A stretch of DNA of 46,789 bases, from positions 1 to 46,789 of the forward strand of contig NZ_JAKFUM010000023.1 in the NCBI RefSeq assembly GCF_021732705.1. The letters are read 5' to 3'. The position numbers and the translations under genes were made by a program. The notes below the pieces were generated by a model, which made no database searches, had not been told where the DNA came from, and saw only the letters and a program-made list of their open reading frames with translations. This stretch comes from Nevskia sp. GTDB taxonomy: Bacteria > Pseudomonadota > Gammaproteobacteria > Nevskiales > Nevskiaceae. The number at the start of each line of letters is the position of its first letter. The first letter of the stretch is position 1. Positions 27,402 to 36,933 of the stretch are shown in pieces.

Positions 27402-28640
27402 CTACAGGTTGCCGCCACTCACGGATTCTATTCCGTTGAAACGATCGATCGATGTCATCACAGACGCCACCATTCGCCGCTCGGCTTCGCTGAGCAGCGG
27501 GTTCCAGACATCGAAGATCATCACGACGCGATCCTCGTCGCTGTCGTTCCAGGCTTCGTGCTCGATCGTGTCATCGAACACCCAAGCCTCACCGACCTTC
27601 CATTCCCGCGTGACGTTGCCAACACGAAAGCCGCAGCCTGGCGGCACGATCAGCGGCAAATGAACGACCAGGCGGATGTTGGCGACGCCGGTGTGCGGCG
27701 GAATTCGGGTTCTTGCGCGCAGCACCGAAAACATTGCTGCCGGCATCCGACCCTGGACTTGCGGCTGCGGAAGGCGCTCGAGCAGGCGGGTCGTCTTGGG
27801 ACAGCGCTTGCAGTTCTCGACCTCGCGCCGGCCCATGTTGAAAAAATGGTACGCGCTCCACCGCGTCGAACGATTCAGGTCGGACCATTGATCCAGCGGA
27901 ACGCCATCCGGGTAGGACACATAGGGCGTGAAATGCCCAGATTGCCGCATCACGGCCTGAAGTTCTTCGGTGATCTCGCCGGTGCTCGCTTCAAGTTCCG
28001 CAAGCCACGGAAAGGCATTGCGTTCATGGAATTCAACGGCCGGCAACCCCGGATAGTAGTAATCCGTCGGTTCCTGTCGGTAGATACGGCGCACGCCGAG
28101 GGTGGCATCGACAAATAAATCGACACGCCGAGCCTCGGCATCGGTCACCCTGCCCTGTTCGACTTCGAGGGCATCCTTCACGAACTCGCTCAGCTCCTGA
28201 ACGTATCGATGATGGACCTTGCGAGCATGTTCCACTGCCTTCTGTGTTGGTGCATCCAGTGGCGTGCCGTGTGGCAACTGGGCCAACGCGCGGCCATAAG
28301 TGATGGCAGCGCTTCGTGTCTCCCCTTCCCGCTCCTGCAGCGAACCTTTCATCAGCAGGCCGAGAAAAAGCTTCGGCTCCATCGCAAGCGCTTGTTCCAG
28401 CGCTCCCAGCGCAGCCACGTGATTGCCGAGCGCACGGTATGCGCCGGCCATGCTCAGATGAAGATAAGGGTCGCTACCGTCCAGTTCGGTGGCTTCACTC
28501 AAGGCCTGAATCGCTTCGGCAAGCCGTCCGACAGCCAAAGCGTGGCTTGCTGTCGTCTTCAAGCGCTTCAAGCGTTCCTGCTCGGGGATCACCCTCGACG
28601 AATCGTTCTGGCTCACGAATGACAGTCTCTTCTGACTCAT
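27402..28640 (-). CDS. TPR protein with aspartyl/asparaginyl beta-hydroxylase domain
   Basis: 412 residues, no signal peptide. TPR-like helices at about 30-125 (AIQALSEATELDGSDPYLHLSMAGAYRALG), then an Fe(II)/2-oxoglutarate domain. Residues matching the AspH active site are all there: His316 (IPPHTG) and His361 (TIEHEAWN) for iron, Arg323/His327 (NIRLVVHLPL) and Arg371 (DRVVMIFD) for 2-oxoglutarate. It probably hydroxylates a peptide, protein or small molecule. ATG 28640 lies right against a terminator hairpin and has no ribosome site; GTG 28616, with AGAAGAG about 9 nt upstream, may be the true start. Encoded 62 nt downstream of the TonB receptor. Confidence 0.88.
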   Translation of the reverse strand: MSQKRLSFVSQNDSSRVIPEQERLKRLKTTASHALAVGRLAEAIQALSEATELDGSDPYLHLSMAGAYRALGNHVAALGALEQALAMEPKLFLGLLMKGSLQEREGETRSAAITYGRALAQLPHGTPLDAPTQKAVEHARKVHHRYVQELSEFVKDALEVEQGRVTDAEARRVDLFVDATLGVRRIYRQEPTDYYYPGLPAVEFHERNAFPWLAELEASTGEITEELQAVMRQSGHFTPYVSYPDGVPLDQWSDLNRSTRWSAYHFFNMGRREVENCKRCPKTTRLLERLPQPQVQGRMPAAMFSVLRARTRIPPHTGVANIRLVVHLPLIVPPGCGFRVGNVTREWKVGEAWVFDDTIEHEAWNDSDEDRVVMIFDVWNPLLSEAERRMVASVMTSIDRFNGIESVSGGNL

Positions 28641-28642
28641 GA

Positions 28643-28676
28643 CAAAAAACGGGCCGGTTTCCCGGCCCGTTCTTTT
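28643..28676 (-). terminator. terminator or attenuator between TonB receptor and hydroxylase genes
   Basis: 9-bp GC stem (ACGGGCCGG/CCGGCCCGT, 4-nt loop) with six T following on the minus strand and TCTTTT on the plus strand, so it can work both ways. The T run ends 3 nt before the hydroxylase ATG. It should stop most receptor transcripts, with read-through supplying the hydroxylase and importer genes. Confidence 0.85.
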
Positions 28677-28702
28677 GCAGCTGACTGCGCCCTACGTCGC
28701 GC

Positions 28703-31700
28703 TTAGAAGTCGAGCACGATGTTGGCGTACAGGTAACGGCCCAGCGTGTCGTAAACCTGCGGGAACGTGTTCCCGTTGACCACGACACCCGGCGACACCG
28801 TCTGCGACAGGATCGGCGGATCGTTGTCGAGCAGGTTCTGCACGCCCAGGCGGAACGTGTACGAGCCGGCAAACGTGACGGCGGCCGACAGGTCAACGTA
28901 GCTCTGAGCATCGATCCGACGGTTGAGGTCGTTCGGGCCCGAAGCGTCATCCGCCGTGACATGGCCGAAGTAGCGCCAGGCTGCCGAGAACGTCAGCACG
29001 CTGTCGAGGATCGGAGTCGGCACGGTGTACGTCGTGCGGAAGCGATGGCGCCAGAGCGGCACCGGAACGCCGCACTGAATACCGTAGTTGCCGGCACACG
29101 AGTAGTTCGCCGACGGGTCGCCCGGAATCGGCGAAACGTTCTGCTCGAGCGTACGCGTACCCTGCAGATCGAAGTTCAGCGAGCCGGAACGGCTGCCGAG
29201 ACCGAGGTCCGCAAGACGAAGACGGTAGTTCACGCTGACGTCGACACCGGTCGAAGTCAACGAACCCGTGTTCTGCGTGGTGTTGACGACAAAGCCGCCA
29301 TTGCCGATCCACAGGCTACCGAATGCTGCACCCGGACCGTTGTCGCGCTGAATCAGGTTGCAGAGTGCGCCGCGGGTGTAGCACGAGTCGATGATCGTGT
29401 CGCCACCGTAGCCGCCGATGAAGCCGTCAACCGTGATGTCGAAGTAGTCGAGGGCAATCGACAGACCCTTGACGAACGTCGGCGTGAACACGAGGCCGGC
29501 CGTGTAGGTGTCGGCCTTTTCGGACTGCAGGCCCGGCGACGTACCAATCTGCTGGTTGTACTGATTGGCCGGGTTGGCAAGGATATTGCCGTACAGCGTC
29601 GGGTTGGCCGCGATCAGCGGATCGTTGGCGCACTGAGCGCGGGTACCGCCGCCTTCAACGATGCCCGTGGCGGGATCGATGACTCCGGCGCAAGGATCGG
29701 CGTTGACGCCGAGCGCAACGCGCGTCGGGTCAACGATTTCGCCGATCGCCGGCGCGCGGACTGCGCGGTTGTAGCCACCGCGGAAGCGCACGTCCTGAAC
29801 CGGTGCCCATTCGCCGTCGACCTTGTAGGTGTTCGTCGACGACGTCTGGGTGTAATCCGAGTAGCGATACGCGGCGGCAATGCCCAGTTCGTGGAAGCCG
29901 GGGAGCCCCTGGGCCAGCGGGATGCGGACTTCGCCAAACAGTTCCTTCACCGCGACCGAGCCGGAAATCGGGAGCGTCGGCGCGCCCTGACCCGCGAGGT
30001 CACCGGTCTGGAACGAAATGTCGGTGTCGAGATTGCCGGTTTCGCGGCGGTACTCACCACCGAACGCGATCGACAGACCGTCCTTCGCGAACGGCGACTG
30101 GATGCCGTATTCGCCGAGTGCGCCCGTGATCGAACCGGTCGCGACCTGCTGCGTCGTCTGGCCGTTCTGCAAGCCCGGCACCTGCAGGTAGTTGATGGCG
30201 TCAGCACTCTGACGCTGCGGGCTGAACGCGTTGAACGGCACGCAGTTCGGATCGGTTCCGTCGATCACCGAGCGGCAAACGATCTGACCGCTGTCATCCC
30301 GAACCACGTCAAGCGCGCGACGTGCGCGAACCAGCGAGAACTCGTTGCGGTAGACCTCACTGAAGATCGTGGTGCCGTACTGGATCGACGTGTCGTAGCT
30401 CCACGCCTTGAGGAACTCGCCCTTGACGCCGAACACGGCGCGATAGGCCGTATTGCGAAGATTGTCGTCGCGACCACCGCCTTCCACGTTGCGGCGAAGA
30501 ACCGTGATGTCGAGCGAATCCTGTCCGCCAGCGAACAGCTGATTGCGCTGCGTCGGCGTCAGGAAAGCGTAGTCAGGGGTGATGGTGATGGTTTCACCGA
30601 AAATGCCCGACGGCGCGATCACCGCATTGGTGCGCGTGTCGTTGAAGAGCAGCTGCGTGTAGACGTCGGCCGCATCGTTGAACTTGTAGTGCGCGAAACC
30701 GCCGAGGCCGTAGCGCTCCTGGTTACGCTGATAGAAGTTGAACGGAGCGAAGTTGAACGCGTCTCGCGCACCAACGTACGGACGGACGCCGTCGCCCGTC
30801 GGATCCGGCGTGAACGAGCCGAGGAACGAAGCACCGTCGAACACGAAAAGCTGGGACGGGAACGTGGTACCCGAACCCGCGCACTGATAACGCGAAGAGC
30901 CCAGGTTGTTGAACGTGCAGGAGCTGAAATCGCGGCGATCCTGCGTGACAGGATCCAGCTGCAGGTAGTTCGCAAACACGGTCGCGTTGCCCTTGCCGTC
31001 GCCGGAATTGACGCCGAGCGTGATCGAGAGCTGATGACCCTGGCCGTCAAACTGATTCTTGTCCGGCGTCGGGAAGCCACGAGCATCGACCACTGCACCG
31101 AGGGCGTTGTTGTTCGTGTGCTGGTAGCCGCTGCGCTGGTAATCAACGCGGACGCCTTCGTAATCCTTCTGCAGCGTGAAGTTGACGACGCCGGCGATGG
31201 CATCGGAACCGTAAATTGCGGAGGCGCCGCCGGTCAGAATTTCGACCGACTGGATCAGCTGCGTCGGAATGAAGTTCAAGTCCGCAGCGGTGTTGCCTGG
31301 CACACCCGGCTGCAGGCGCTTGCCATCGACCAGAACAAGGGTACGTGCCGGGCCGAGGTTGCGAAGGTCAACCGTTGCGGTGCCGGTCGTGCCGTTCGAG
31401 AGGTTGCCACCGTCACCAGCAAACACCGCCGGGATGTTGTTCAGCAAGTCTTCGACGCGGGTCGTGCCCTGAAACTTGATTTCTTCCTTGCCAATAACCG
31501 TGACCGGGCTGTTGCTGGTCAGCGTCGGCGATTTGATTCGGGAACCCGTGACCTGCACGCCACCCAGCTGCTTGGCAGCACCGTTGGGAGCCGCTGCGTC
31601 ATCGGCCTGCGCAACTTCCGTTGCCGCTGCTGCCGGAGCTTGCGCGAGCTCCTGAGCCATCGCATTTCCAGCTATCGCGCTCACACCGGCAACGAATGCC

Positions 31701-31744
31701 AGCCTTGCCGCCAGCCGCAACCTACCGTCTGCACTCAGATTCAT
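28703..31744 (-). CDS. OAR-like TonB-dependent receptor
   Basis: 1013 residues, outer membrane. Signal peptide to about residue 30 (NAMAQ), an Ala-rich linker, then VQVTGSRI and the plug domain (SPVTVIGKEEIKFQGTTRVEDLLNNIPAVF, LRNLGPARTLVLVDGKR, GGASAIYGSDAIAGVVNF). A 22-strand-type barrel ends in the aromatic NIVLDF. Several Cys pairs in extracellular-type loops (CTFNN...QC, CAG...QC) suggest disulfides. Ligand unknown; the family imports large substrates, including peptides. GGGAGA precedes ATG 31744. The plus strand is also open for about 970 codons here, which I treat as the antisense image. Confidence 0.95.
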   Translation of the reverse strand: MNLSADGRLRLAARLAFVAGVSAIAGNAMAQELAQAPAAAATEVAQADDAAAPNGAAKQLGGVQVTGSRIKSPTLTSNSPVTVIGKEEIKFQGTTRVEDLLNNIPAVFAGDGGNLSNGTTGTATVDLRNLGPARTLVLVDGKRLQPGVPGNTAADLNFIPTQLIQSVEILTGGASAIYGSDAIAGVVNFTLQKDYEGVRVDYQRSGYQHTNNNALGAVVDARGFPTPDKNQFDGQGHQLSITLGVNSGDGKGNATVFANYLQLDPVTQDRRDFSSCTFNNLGSSRYQCAGSGTTFPSQLFVFDGASFLGSFTPDPTGDGVRPYVGARDAFNFAPFNFYQRNQERYGLGGFAHYKFNDAADVYTQLLFNDTRTNAVIAPSGIFGETITITPDYAFLTPTQRNQLFAGGQDSLDITVLRRNVEGGGRDDNLRNTAYRAVFGVKGEFLKAWSYDTSIQYGTTIFSEVYRNEFSLVRARRALDVVRDDSGQIVCRSVIDGTDPNCVPFNAFSPQRQSADAINYLQVPGLQNGQTTQQVATGSITGALGEYGIQSPFAKDGLSIAFGGEYRRETGNLDTDISFQTGDLAGQGAPTLPISGSVAVKELFGEVRIPLAQGLPGFHELGIAAAYRYSDYTQTSSTNTYKVDGEWAPVQDVRFRGGYNRAVRAPAIGEIVDPTRVALGVNADPCAGVIDPATGIVEGGGTRAQCANDPLIAANPTLYGNILANPANQYNQQIGTSPGLQSEKADTYTAGLVFTPTFVKGLSIALDYFDITVDGFIGGYGGDTIIDSCYTRGALCNLIQRDNGPGAAFGSLWIGNGGFVVNTTQNTGSLTSTGVDVSVNYRLRLADLGLGSRSGSLNFDLQGTRTLEQNVSPIPGDPSANYSCAGNYGIQCGVPVPLWRHRFRTTYTVPTPILDSVLTFSAAWRYFGHVTADDASGPNDLNRRIDAQSYVDLSAAVTFAGSYTFRLGVQNLLDNDPPILSQTVSPGVVVNGNTFPQVYDTLGRYLYANIVLDF

Positions 31745-31823
31745 CGTGATTTCTCCCTACTGTTTTTTGACAAGCCGATCAAACGAGTCTGCGCTCGCCA
31801 TATCGGGGAATGTGACCATTTGA

Positions 31824-31853
31824 AGAATAGTCTTGCCCTTGAAGCAACGTCAA
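31824..31853 (-). promoter_or_regulatory. candidate promoter of the TonB receptor gene
   Basis: On the minus strand TTGACG (31848-31853) and TATTCT (31824-31829) are 18 nt apart, about 80 nt upstream of the receptor start. The surrounding 31745-32116 region is less GC-rich than neighbouring genes and holds no supported gene. Confidence 0.4.
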
Positions 31854-32116
31854 CATTCGGTCGGAGATTCCGCAGGTAAAGCTGACGTTACGCTGCCGGA
31901 ACGCCGCGCAATACCTGTGCCATTCAGCTTCCCGAACACGCATCAGGGTAAGTTTTGACTTCCATCGGCCGCTTCGATGAACGCTGAAGAACTCCTGTGA
32001 TATCGGGCCCTTGCACTGTCTTCCCGGCGCAGCCGAACGTTCTGCCGAGTATCCGCTCTGCCAGAGGCAGCTCAAGACGGGAGACATTTAGTTTGAAATA
32101 TGACCAGCCCGCCACG

Positions 32117-32140
32117 AAAAAGGGCGCCGAAGCGCCCTTT
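32117..32140 (-). terminator. terminator of the alpha operon, after rplQ
   Basis: 9-bp stem AAAGGGCGC/GCGCCCTTT. On the minus strand the loop is TTCG, a stable tetraloop, and further T residues follow the stem. It lies 23 nt past the rplQ stop. Confidence 0.9.
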
Positions 32141-32163
32141 CTTTCAACTTTTCCGAATTGGAA

Positions 32164-32553
32164 TCAAGCTTCCGCCGCCTCTGCTGCCGCGGCAGTCGGA
32201 CGGCCCACCAGTTCGACGTACGCCATCGGCGCATTGTCACCCGGACGGAAGCCGCAACGCAGGATCCGCAGATAGCCACCCGGGCGCGCCTGGTAGCGCG
32301 GACCCAGCTCGAGGAACAACTTCTGGGTCATCGCACGATCGCGCAGGCGGCTGAACACGATGCGGCGATTGGCAACGCTGTCGGCCTTCGCGCGCGTGAT
32401 CAGCGGCTCAGCAACGCGACGCAGTTCCTTCGCCTTCGGCACGGTGGTCCGGATCAGCTCATGCTGGAACAGCGACACGGCCATGTTCTGCAGATCGGCC
32501 TTGCGGTGGCTCGTGGTACGGCCAAGACGGCGGCCGGCAACTTTGTGGCGCAT
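32164..32553 (-). CDS. rplQ: 50S ribosomal protein L17
   Basis: 129 residues. Begins [19 protein letters not shown] as in all L17, with [22 protein letters not shown] and [11 protein letters not shown]. Binds 23S rRNA domain III. The C-terminal Ala/Glu tail after the conserved core is short. Last gene of the alpha operon, followed by a strong terminator and separated from rpoA by an unusually long gap. Confidence 0.98.
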   Translation of the reverse strand: MRHKVAGRRLGRTTSHRKADLQNMAVSLFQHELIRTTVPKAKELRRVAEPLITRAKADSVANRRIVFSRLRDRAMTQKLFLELGPRYQARPGGYLRILRCGFRPGDNAPMAYVELVGRPTAAAAEAAEA

Positions 32554-32620
32554 GGTTTAACTCAGTTATCGATGGCGACCGGCACAACACCAGTTCGCGC
32601 GGTTGATGATTTGATCCCGA

Positions 32621-32637
32621 CGGAGCACCGTGCTCCG
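32621..32637. repeat. rpoA-rplQ intercistronic inverted repeat
   Basis: Perfect 8-bp inverted repeat CGGAGCAC-C-GTGCTCCG in a 94-nt gap. No T run follows, so it is not a terminator. It could be an mRNA-processing or stability element. Confidence 0.55.
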
Positions 32638-32647
32638 CCAAGCGTCT

Positions 32648-33631
32648 TCAGGCCGAAACCTTCGGCGATGACCAGTTGTCGAGCTTCATCCCGAGCTCCA
32701 GGTCGTGCGCCTTCAGCGCTTCCTTGATCTCGTTCAGCGACTTCTTGCCCAGATTCGGGGTCTTCATCAGCTCGGTCTCGCCACGCTGCACGAGATCGCC
32801 GATGTAGTACACGTTCTCGGCCTTGAGGCAATTGGTCGAACGAACGCCGAGTTCCAGATCGTCGATCGGACGGAACAGAATCGGGTTCAGATCCGGCTTC
32901 GATGCCTTCGGACTCGTCTCGAGATCCGGGTCCAGATCAACGAAGATCGCGAGCTGGTCACGGAGGATGCGAGCGGCAAAACGAACCGCCTCGCCAGCAT
33001 CGATGCCACCATTGGTGTCGACGTCGAGAATCAGCTTGTCGAGGTCGGTACGCTGCTCGACACGCGCGCGCTCCACGGCATAGCTCACACGACGAACCGG
33101 GCTGTACGACGCGTCGAGCTGCAGCGAACCGATCGCCGAACCTTCGTCCTCGTTGACCTGGGCGCGCGCCGCAGCCGGCTGATAGCCACGACCACGCGTG
33201 ACTTTCAAGGTCATGCTGATCTTGCCGCCGGTGAGATTGGCGATGACCAGATCCGGGTTGACGATCTCGACATCGTGGTCGAGCTGGATGTCACCGGCCG
33301 TGATCGGACCCTTGCCGCTCTTCTCGAGCTTCAGGACGGCCGACTCGCGTGCATTCATGCGAACAGCGATGTTCTTGATGTTCAGCAGGATATCGATGAC
33401 GTCTTCCTGCACGCCTTCGATCGCGCTGTACTCGTGAACCACGCCGTCGATCTGCGCTTCAGTGATGGCAGCGCCCGGCACGGACGACAGCAGAATGCGA
33501 CGAAGTGCATTTCCCAGCGTGTGGCCGAAGCCACGCTCAAGCGGCTCAAGCGTGATCCGGGAGCGATGCGAAGAAATCTGCTCGACGTCAACAACGCGCG
33601 GCTTGAGGAAACTGGCGACGGAACCCTGCAT
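32648..33631 (-). CDS. rpoA: RNA polymerase alpha subunit
   Basis: 327 residues. Alpha-NTD (1-235) with [23 protein letters not shown], the assembly and beta-contact core, and alpha-CTD with [21 protein letters not shown], which includes the Arg equivalent to E. coli R265 for UP-element contact. ATG 33631 was chosen (AAGAGGT 8 nt upstream, standard [11 protein letters not shown] start); the frame extends upstream without conservation. Fourth gene of the alpha operon. Confidence 0.98.
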   Translation of the reverse strand: MQGSVASFLKPRVVDVEQISSHRSRITLEPLERGFGHTLGNALRRILLSSVPGAAITEAQIDGVVHEYSAIEGVQEDVIDILLNIKNIAVRMNARESAVLKLEKSGKGPITAGDIQLDHDVEIVNPDLVIANLTGGKISMTLKVTRGRGYQPAAARAQVNEDEGSAIGSLQLDASYSPVRRVSYAVERARVEQRTDLDKLILDVDTNGGIDAGEAVRFAARILRDQLAIFVDLDPDLETSPKASKPDLNPILFRPIDDLELGVRSTNCLKAENVYYIGDLVQRGETELMKTPNLGKKSLNEIKEALKAHDLELGMKLDNWSSPKVSA

Positions 33632-33690
33632 GTAATGACCTCTTGAAACAGTGGCCACAAGCTGGAGGCCCGTGGCAAAGCGACGCAGCA

Positions 33691-33722
33691 CAAAACCGAA
33701 GGCTGCCTGGAAGGCAGCCTTC
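33691..33722 (-). terminator. attenuator-like hairpin between rpsD and rpoA
   Basis: 11-bp perfect stem GAAGGCTGCCT/AGGCAGCCTTC (33698-33722, 3-nt loop), followed on the minus strand by CGGTTTTGTG. The T run is short and preceded by GG, so termination would be partial. It lies 9 nt after the rpsD stop within a 100-nt gap. Confidence 0.55.
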
Positions 33723-33731
33723 GATCTCTAC

Positions 33732-34352
33732 TTACTTGGAGTAAAGCTCGACGACCAGATTCTCGTTGATGTCCTGAACGATCTGATCGCGTTCCGGAAG
33801 GGACTTGAACACGCCCTTGAGCGCCTTCTCGTCAACTTCCACCCACTCCGGCAGACCGATCTGCGACGCAACGGACAGGGCCTGCGCGATGCGCGTCTGG
33901 TTGCGCGACTTCTCGCGGACCTGGATCACGTCGCCAACCTGGACGCTGTACGACGGAATGTTCACGCTCTTGCCGTTGACCAGAATCGCCTTGTGACCAA
34001 CCAGCTGGCGGGCTTCGGCGCGCGTGGCCGAAAAACCCATCCGGTATACGACGTTGTCGAGGCGCTGCTCGAGGAACCGAAGCAGGTTCAAGCCAGTGGC
34101 ACCCTTCGAACGCGTGGCCTTCTGGTAATAGTTGCGGAACTGACGCTCCAGCAGACCATACATCTGCTTCAGCTTCTGCTTTTCGCGAAGCTGCAGCGCG
34201 TAGTCCGACAGACGCTGCTTGCGGGCACCATGCTGGCCGGGCGGCGTGTCGAGTTTGCACTTGGTTTCAAGCGAGCGACCACGGCTCTTGAGCAGCAGGT
34301 CAGTGCCGGCGCGGCGGGCGAGTTTGCAGGTAGGACCGATATAACGTGCCAT
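33732..34352 (-). CDS. rpsD: 30S ribosomal protein S4
   Basis: 206 residues. [14 protein letters not shown] start, [24 protein letters not shown] and the S4 RNA-binding domain ([31 protein letters not shown]). Primary 16S rRNA binder, and in E. coli the translational repressor of this operon. Only scattered Cys (9 and 32), no zinc motif, so the Cys-minus form. 12 nt after rpsK. Confidence 0.98.
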   Translation of the reverse strand: MARYIGPTCKLARRAGTDLLLKSRGRSLETKCKLDTPPGQHGARKQRLSDYALQLREKQKLKQMYGLLERQFRNYYQKATRSKGATGLNLLRFLEQRLDNVVYRMGFSATRAEARQLVGHKAILVNGKSVNIPSYSVQVGDVIQVREKSRNQTRIAQALSVASQIGLPEWVEVDEKALKGVFKSLPERDQIVQDINENLVVELYSK

Positions 34353-34364
34353 TTCGATCTCTCC

Positions 34365-34769
34365 TTACACGCGGCGACGCTTGGACGGACGGCAGCCGTT
34401 ATGCGGAATCGGCGTGACGTCAGTGATGTTGGTGACCTTGAAACCGGCGGCGTTCAGCGAACGCACCGCCGACTCGCGACCCGGGCCGGGGCCCTTGATG
34501 CGAACTTCCAGATTCTTGACGCCGTGCTCGGCAGCCGCCGTTGCAGCCCGCTCAGCGGCAATCTGCGCAGCGAACGGCGTCGACTTGCGCGACCCCTTGA
34601 AGCCGCAGGCACCGGCAGTCGACCAGGACAGGGCGTTGCCCTGACGATCGGTGATCAGCACGATGGTGTTGTTGAATGACGCGTGAACGTGGGCGACAGC
34701 GTCGGACACGTTCTTCTTGACGCGCTTGCGAGCCTTGGCGGCTGCAGCAGCGGCGGAGGTATTGGCCAT
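34365..34769 (-). CDS. rpsK: 30S ribosomal protein S11
   Basis: 134 residues. [37 protein letters not shown] and the terminal THNG-type sequence, here [15 protein letters not shown]. The Ala-rich N-terminus ([15 protein letters not shown]) is slightly longer than in E. coli. Platform protein of the small subunit. 22 nt after rpsM. Confidence 0.98.
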   Translation of the reverse strand: MANTSAAAAAAKARKRVKKNVSDAVAHVHASFNNTIVLITDRQGNALSWSTAGACGFKGSRKSTPFAAQIAAERAATAAAEHGVKNLEVRIKGPGPGRESAVRSLNAAGFKVTNITDVTPIPHNGCRPSKRRRV

Positions 34770-34791
34770 GAGTCTCTAAATCCTGCTGGGC

Positions 34792-35148
34792 TTACTTGCG
34801 GATGGCTTTGCGCGGACCCTTGCGGGTGCGGGCATTGGTGCGAGTGCGCTGGCCGCGAACCGGCAAGCCACGACGATGACGCTGCCCGCGGTAGCAACCC
34901 ATGTCCATCAGGCGCTTGATGCTCATCGACACTTCGCGACGAAGGTCGCCTTCGACTGCAAACTTCGCAATTTCGCCGCGAAGCTGGTCGAGTTCGCCTT
35001 CCGTCAGGGTCTTGATCTGAACGGTGGGGCTGACCTTCGCTGCCTCGCAAATCTTGCGAGCGCGGGTCGCGCCGATTCCGTAGATCGACTGCAGCGCGAT
35101 CACGGTGTGCTTGTTGGCCGGGACATTGACGCCCGCAATACGTGCCAT
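34792..35148 (-). CDS. rpsM: 30S ribosomal protein S13
   Basis: 118 residues. [20 protein letters not shown] start, [11 protein letters not shown] helix-hairpin-helix, and the basic tail with [17 protein letters not shown] that contacts P-site tRNA. ATG 35148 fits the family; the open frame upstream to 35220 crosses the promoter. First gene of the alpha operon. Confidence 0.98.
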   Translation of the reverse strand: MARIAGVNVPANKHTVIALQSIYGIGATRARKICEAAKVSPTVQIKTLTEGELDQLRGEIAKFAVEGDLRREVSMSIKRLMDMGCYRGQRHRRGLPVRGQRTRTNARTRKGPRKAIRK

Positions 35149-35190
35149 CGAAAACCTCGTTACTTGTGCCAGCGGCGCAGGGAGCCGCAA

Positions 35191-35220
35191 AGTATACCGG
35201 ACTAGTCCTGAATCTTGCAA
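35191..35220 (-). promoter_or_regulatory. sigma-70 promoter of the alpha operon (rpsM-rplQ)
   Basis: On the minus strand TTGCAA (35215-35220) and TATACT (35191-35196) are spaced 18 nt apart, 43 nt upstream of rpsM. It lies in the 234-nt gap after rpmJ; the rest of that gap (35221-35382) shows only a weak imperfect hairpin and no gene. Confidence 0.6.
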
Positions 35221-35382
35221 TTCAAGGACGTTAGCTGCCGAGGTCTGCGCTGTGCGCGCTGGTCCTCTCCGAAAACGACAGCATTCCTAACCACGATCCC
35301 ACGACTTGAGGTGAGCCCTCAGGTCCTTCAGCAATCCCCGAATCCGGCAGCTACCGATTCACCGTGGAGCGGGGCTTCAGGT

Positions 35383-35496
35383 TTAGCCCTGGCGCTGCTT
35401 GTGACGCAGATCCGAACACATCACCCGGACGACGCCGTTACGGCGAACGACCTTGCAGTTACGGCAGATTTTCTTGACGGAAGCTCGAACTTTCAT
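35383..35496 (-). CDS. rpmJ: 50S ribosomal protein L36
   Basis: 37 residues. Reads [19 protein letters not shown] and ends [11 protein letters not shown], a zinc-ribbon form with Cys11, Cys14, Cys27 and the following His. Smallest ribosomal protein, in domains II/V of 23S rRNA. It follows secY by 49 nt and closes the spc operon. The presence of the Cys/His set shows the zinc-dependent paralogue. Confidence 0.98.
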   Translation of the reverse strand: MKVRASVKKICRNCKVVRRNGVVRVMCSDLRHKQRQG

Positions 35497-35545
35497 GGCG
35501 CGATCTCAACAACCGGTTGCCCGGCAATGACAGGATGGAAAATGC

Positions 35546-36898
35546 TCAGCTCGGCCGGACGACGCCCGGACGACCTGCGTTATTGCTCAAGGACTTCAGG
35601 TTTGCCTTCTTCAGCAGACCGTCGTACTGGTGCGACATCAAATGCGCCTGCAGCTGCGCCATGAAATCCATGACCACCACGACCGTGATCAGCAGCGACG
35701 TGCCACCGAACGTGAACGGGACGTTGAAGTAAGTCACCAAGAACTCAGGGGTCAAGCATACGGCCGTGATGTAGATGGCGCCGGCAACCGTCAGACGGGT
35801 CAGAACGTTGTCGATGTACTTCGCGGTTTGCAGGCCGGGACGAACGCCCGGCACGAATGCGCCGGACTTCTTGAGGTTCTCAGCCGTCTCACGCGAATCG
35901 AACACCAGCGCGGTGTAGAAAAAGCAGAAGAAAATCATCATCAGCGCGTACAGGATCGTGTACAGCGCCTGCCCCGGCGACAGCGCATTCGCCAGCGACT
36001 GCATGAACCCGCCGTTCCCTTCGCCTCCGAAGAACCGAACCATCGAGGCCGGGAACAGGATGATGCTGGACGCGAAAATCGGCGGAATCACACCCGCCAT
36101 GTTCAGCTTCAGCGGCAGGTGCTGCGTCTGAGCAGCAAACAGCTTGCGACCCTGCTGCCGGCGAGCGTGGTGAATCGGGATGCGACGCTGCGCACGTTCG
36201 ACGAATACGACAAACGTCGTGACGACGCCAACCAGTGCAAGCACCAGGATCGCGATGACCGGGTTGAGCGAGCCTTCGCTGATCAGCTGTGCCGTAGCGC
36301 CAACGGCGGCAGGCATGGACGACACGATGCCGGCGAAAATCAGCATCGACATGCCGTTGCCGATACCGCGCTCCGTGATCTGCTCACCGAGCCACATCAT
36401 GAACATCGTACCGGTCACGAGACTGACGGCAGCCGTGAAAATGAAACCGAAACCGGGAGCCAGCGCCACGCTGGACTGCAGTGCATAGGCCGCGCCAACT
36501 GCCTGGAAGGTGGCCAGCCCGAGCGTGCCGTAACGCGTGTACTTGGTCAGCTTGCGCCGACCGGCCTCGCCTTCCTTCTTCAGCTCCTTCAGCTGCGGAG
36601 TCGTGGCGGCCATCAGCTGAACGATGATCGAAGCCGAAATGTACGGCGTGACGCCAAGAGCGAAGATCGACAGACGACGCAGCGCACCGCCAGAGAACAT
36701 GTTGAACATGTCCAGGATCGTGCCCTTCTGCTGATCGAAGAGCTGTGCGAGCTTGACAGGATCGATGCCCGGCACCGGGATGAAAGACCCAATGCGATAC
36801 ACGATCAGCGCGCCCAGCAGGAACAGGAGCCGGCTGCGCACTTCGCCGAGCTTGCTCAGATCCGGCATCATGCCGCCAGCACCGGGAGTCTTGGCCAT
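35546..36898 (-). CDS. secY: preprotein translocase subunit SecY
   Basis: 450 residues, ten TMs. [18 protein letters not shown] (TM1), [19 protein letters not shown] (plug/TM2), [17 protein letters not shown], the cytosolic loop VERAQRRIP, and [15 protein letters not shown]. It forms the inner-membrane protein channel with SecE/SecG. N-terminal [21 protein letters not shown] precedes TM1. It is in the canonical place after rplO (35-nt gap). Confidence 0.98.
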   Translation of the reverse strand: MAKTPGAGGMMPDLSKLGEVRSRLLFLLGALIVYRIGSFIPVPGIDPVKLAQLFDQQKGTILDMFNMFSGGALRRLSIFALGVTPYISASIIVQLMAATTPQLKELKKEGEAGRRKLTKYTRYGTLGLATFQAVGAAYALQSSVALAPGFGFIFTAAVSLVTGTMFMMWLGEQITERGIGNGMSMLIFAGIVSSMPAAVGATAQLISEGSLNPVIAILVLALVGVVTTFVVFVERAQRRIPIHHARRQQGRKLFAAQTQHLPLKLNMAGVIPPIFASSIILFPASMVRFFGGEGNGGFMQSLANALSPGQALYTILYALMMIFFCFFYTALVFDSRETAENLKKSGAFVPGVRPGLQTAKYIDNVLTRLTVAGAIYITAVCLTPEFLVTYFNVPFTFGGTSLLITVVVVMDFMAQLQAHLMSHQYDGLLKKANLKSLSNNAGRPGVVRPS

Positions 36899-36933
36899 CT
36901 GATTCGCCTGACGAGTCGGAAAACGGGGACTGC

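Noticed and set aside
28961-31879. Open frame of about 970 codons on the plus strand opposite the TonB receptor
   Set aside because: It is the antisense image of a well-recognised receptor gene, is rich in Arg/Asp/Val with no domain sequence, and lacks a plausible ribosome site; GC-rich codon use keeps this frame open.
31779-32087. 102-codon minus-strand frame upstream of the TonB receptor
   Set aside because: Overlaps the candidate receptor promoter, has no ribosome site, no motif and atypical codon use; more likely leader DNA.
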